This document shows, piece by piece, positions 7,210 to 8,862 of a stretch of DNA of 8,862 nucleotides. Source of the stretch: Verrucomicrobiota bacterium (GTDB lineage Bacteria; Verrucomicrobiota; Verrucomicrobiia; Opitutales; UBA2995); NCBI GenBank assembly GCA_027297085.1, contig JAPUIL010000316.1, positions 1-8,862 on the forward strand, read 5' to 3'. Position 1 is the stretch's first letter; each line of letters opens with the position of its first letter. Both the position numbers and the translations under genes were made by a program. The notes beneath the pieces are model-generated. The model had not been told where the DNA came from, ran no database searches, and worked only from the letters and a program-made list of their open reading frames with translations.

Positions 7210-7218
7210 ATAGGTATA

Positions 7219-7485
7219 TTAAATTGCGCGTGTTCCGAAATTGGCGAACCGAGATTGGATACATTTCCCAGCCAATTCAAGTAGATTTGGATACCTGTCA
7301 TTAGACCCCGATGCTGGTCTGAAGCGATTGTGTCCGATGATGTATGGCTTATTAAAAGCGTCATTCAAGTATCGTGCGTACTGCTGAGTCGCACCAAAGG
7401 ATGAATTTGAGAATTTATGCTCGAAGATCAAAATGGGCTTTCCGTGCTGACGGTAAAGCGGGTCGAAGTCGGCGGGATCGAAAAA
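7219..7485 (-). pseudogene. C-terminal remnant of a probable clan GH-A (agarase-like) glycoside hydrolase
   Basis: The - strand frame is open from 7530 (after a TAA at 7531-7533) to a TAA at 7219-7221. It reads ...FFDPADFDPLYRQHGKPI, then LIFEHKFS, then a linker and QYARYLNDAFNKPYIIGHNR. The pattern of a GKPI-x-I-x-E strand, a short linker, a Tyr/Arg helix and a KPYIIG strand resembles the beta-7 and beta-8 strands at the end of agarase-like clan GH-A enzymes. The Glu at 7420-7422 would sit where the nucleophile is expected. The end (RYPNLLELAGKCIQ) also resembles their C-terminal helix. The catalytic barrel upstream is absent and no plausible start with a ribosome site exists, so I call it a fragment. 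The sequence between GHNRFR and RYPN looks shortened against such enzymes. Identification rests on pattern memory alone and the family is not assigned. Confidence 0.45.
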
Positions 7486-7486
7486 T

Positions 7487-7642
7487 TTGCTTTTCGAAGC
7501 GATCGACTCGTCCGATTTGGAGCGGGCCTTTTACGCCACCAGTTTACCCCTTCACAGGACCGTGTATGATATTTCCGAAACCAAGGATCGATTGGGCTGG
7601 GAACCTCAAGATACTTATCCCGAAGGATTCAACTTCGAGTAG
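7487..7642 (+). pseudogene. C-terminal remnant of an NAD-dependent epimerase/dehydratase
   Basis: In the + strand frame ending with TAG at 7640-7642, about 50 codons read as the tail of an extended-SDR epimerase: a helix (LLFEAIDSSDLERAF), then TVYDISETKDRLGWEPQ at 7562-7612. The YDIS-x-x-K-x-x-LGWEP pattern is the standard C-terminal motif of NAD-dependent epimerases, dehydratases and uronate dehydrogenases. An in-frame TAA at 7454-7456 closes the frame upstream and no start codon with a ribosome site precedes the motif. The NAD-binding domain and the catalytic YxxxK are absent. The first codons (7457-7486) overlap, antisense, the glycoside hydrolase remnant and are probably not epimerase sequence. 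The exact subfamily is unknown; a uronate or UDP-sugar enzyme would suit the locus. Confidence 0.58.
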
Positions 7643-7927
7643 CGAGTATCAAGAAGTTGAAGAGAGACTTTTTCCGACTTCCAATTTTTCAGGGAGATGG
7701 AGTGTTCATGAAACCTAGATGTGATGAGGTGCAAGGCATCGACTGAAGGGGAATAGGTTAGACCTTTTGGTCCTAACTAGTCCGAATCCAAGGAGATAAC
7801 ACAGCACAATACGCATGTTGGCGAAAAGATTAAACAAAAGACGAATGTCCAAGACTTAGATTTTCAACTACGATGATACTAGATTGGAAGCAATAATAAC
7901 TTCCTCTTGCTTAATCTGGTGAACGCT
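7643..7927. other. Non-coding stretch between the remnants and the sulfatase gene
   Basis: No reading frame in these 285 nt looks like protein. A + strand frame runs through to 7718 but has no recognisable motif and is out of frame with the epimerase remnant. The only structure I see is the hairpin at 7757-7777. With the two remnants, this makes about 700 bp without an intact gene, consistent with decayed DNA. Confidence 0.5.
7757..7777 (-). terminator. Hairpin, possible terminator of the sulfatase transcript
   Basis: The + strand reads GTTAGACC, loop TTTT, then GGTCCTAAC: an 8-bp stem with one bulged C. It lies about 150 nt after the sulfatase stop in the direction of transcription. No run of T follows on either strand, so it is not a canonical intrinsic terminator. 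It could instead be a transcript-stabilising or incidental structure. Confidence 0.3.
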
Positions 7928-8862
7928 TCAGGCCGGGGCTACTCTGGGCATCGGTACAGGTTCCTTGCCCAGTTCCGCGTCCAATAGCTTCCGTGTCAGC
8001 TCCGCCTTTAATCCGGCAGATTGCGGATCGTTCCATAGATTATTAATTTCTCCCGAGTCTTCTTTCAGATCGAACAGTTCGCCGTAGGGCCGATTCCAAT
8101 ACACTGTTAGTTTATGGCGTTGGTCTATATAGGTTTTAACGTGAATGGTGGTTGGTTGGTGTCGGTTTTCCACCAATACATGGTCGCGGGAACTTTCGTT
8201 GTCACCTGTCCACGTAGAAAGTTGGTTCACACCCGTCATGCTGCGTGGTACATCCAGCCCGCAGGCACTGAGAAAAGTGGGAGCCAGATCGACCAGGCTT
8301 TGCAGAGACGAATTTTGAGTCTTGGCTGGAATCTTACCGGGCCATCGCGTTATGAAAGGAACGCGAACCACGTCTTCGTAGTGGAATGGTCCTTTGGCAT
8401 TGAGTCCATGGTGACCGTAGAAATGGCCGTGATCTGAGGTAAAGACGACTAGCGTGTTGCCGGTCAGGCCCAGCGTATCGAGTTTGTCCAGGATCTGGCC
8501 AATATATTTGTCCATGCAGCTTATCATGCCGTAGTAAACGGCTATGTCCTTTGCCAGAGATTTTCGATCCTGAAGGTGAGAACCGCAGCCGTGCATTTCC
8601 GCGCCTTCGGCTTCTTTCCATTCCGAAAAGTCGGGATTCTCCTCTTGAGTTTTGCGAAAGTGTTCCGGGTTCTTGTCATGCTCACCGGGTGTTACTTGCG
8701 GTACAGCAACCTTTTCCGGGTCATACATCTTGTCCCAAGGTTCCGGTACCAGGTAAGGTGGATGAGGGTCAAAGAAACTGGACCAAAGAAAAAACGTTTC
8801 GCCGCTATCGGCGTATTTATCGAGCAAAGCATTGGACCGTTCAGCGATCCAAGTGTTGTAAT
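7928..8862 (-). CDS. S1-family sulfatase, 5' partial (C-terminal part)
   Basis: This is a formylglycine-dependent type I sulfatase of the alkaline-phosphatase superfamily that hydrolyses a sulfate ester, typically on a polysaccharide in the periplasm or outside the cell. The frame is open to the right edge (reading YNTWIAERSNALL), so the TTG at 8827 is not the start. About 310 residues are present. The N-terminal domain with the C-x-P/A-S-R activation motif and any signal peptide lie outside the window. Visible family marks are FFDPHPPY near 8753-8770, the metal-binding TSDHGHFYGHHG at 8405-8440, the active-site Lys in GLNAKG just after it, the VPFITRWPG strand, DLAPTFLSACGL, and the C-terminal FDLKEDSGEINNL sub-domain common in S1 sulfatases. 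The C-terminus ends normally at TGA. The subfamily and substrate cannot be decided from this part; iduronate- or glucosamine-type sulfatases look similar here. Confidence 0.95.
   Translation of the reverse strand, partial: YNTWIAERSNALLDKYADSGETFFLWSSFFDPHPPYLVPEPWDKMYDPEKVAVPQVTPGEHDKNPEHFRKTQEENPDFSEWKEAEGAEMHGCGSHLQDRKSLAKDIAVYYGMISCMDKYIGQILDKLDTLGLTGNTLVVFTSDHGHFYGHHGLNAKGPFHYEDVVRVPFITRWPGKIPAKTQNSSLQSLVDLAPTFLSACGLDVPRSMTGVNQLSTWTGDNESSRDHVLVENRHQPTTIHVKTYIDQRHKLTVYWNRPYGELFDLKEDSGEINNLWNDPQSAGLKAELTRKLLDAELGKEPVPMPRVAPA

Noticed and set aside
7374..7718. Open frame of 114 codons on the + strand over the remnant region
   Set aside because: Its translation is rich in Arg, Ser and Pro and has no motif. 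The neighbouring frame carries the clear epimerase tail instead, so this is a shadow.
7643..7927. Possible mobile-element insertion as the cause of the gene scar
   Set aside because: I found no terminal inverted repeats, target-site duplication or transposase fragment. A simple deletion explains the two remnants.
1..8862. Defence system, CRISPR array, tRNA, riboswitch or phage genes
   Set aside because: No repeat-spacer pattern, cloverleaf, conserved riboswitch core or phage/defence protein motif was visible in any region.

Overview
The window looks like accessory catabolic DNA from a heterotrophic, probably marine or gut-associated bacterium of the PVC group, most likely Verrucomicrobiota. 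This placement is an inference from gene content and protein style: an S1 sulfatase, a UxaC-based uronate operon with an SDR mannonate oxidoreductase instead of UxuB, and several starts with no Shine-Dalgarno sequence. There is no rRNA or marker gene to confirm it. I see no tRNA, CRISPR array, insertion sequence or origin.

Region 1 (1-5426, + strand) is a compact five-gene run with gaps of 12 to 21 nt, almost certainly one operon. It encodes a D-isomer-type 2-hydroxyacid dehydrogenase (5' end just outside the window), an Ldh_2-family (malate/L-lactate type) oxidoreductase, a PfkB-family kinase resembling 2-keto-3-deoxygluconate kinase, an SDR resembling D-mannonate oxidoreductase, and uronate isomerase UxaC. 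UxaC, the SDR and the kinase fit hexuronate breakdown: uronate to keturonate to aldonate, then, after a dehydration step not encoded here, KDG to KDPG. Mannonate dehydratase and KDPG aldolase are not in the window. The two 2-hydroxyacid dehydrogenases have no place in the textbook pathway; because they come from families of opposite stereochemistry, they are the most interesting functional question here.

Region 2 (5531-7209, - strand) converges on the operon and holds two genes overlapping by 4 nt: an FAH-superfamily enzyme resembling 2-keto-3-deoxy-pentonate dehydratase, followed by a Tat-signal calcineurin-like phosphoesterase of the YkuE type.

Region 3 (7210-7927) has no intact gene. It contains two gene remnants that point away from each other: a C-terminal scrap of a probable clan GH-A glycoside hydrolase on the - strand and the C-terminus of an NAD-dependent epimerase/dehydratase on the + strand. 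They meet near 7485, as expected if one deletion removed the 5' halves of two divergent genes. The rest is non-coding, with one hairpin.

Region 4 (7928-8862, - strand) is the C-terminal two thirds of an S1 formylglycine-dependent sulfatase that runs off the right edge. Together with the uronate operon and the glycoside hydrolase remnant, it suggests a locus for sulfated, uronate-containing polysaccharides. The substrate cannot be read from this sequence.
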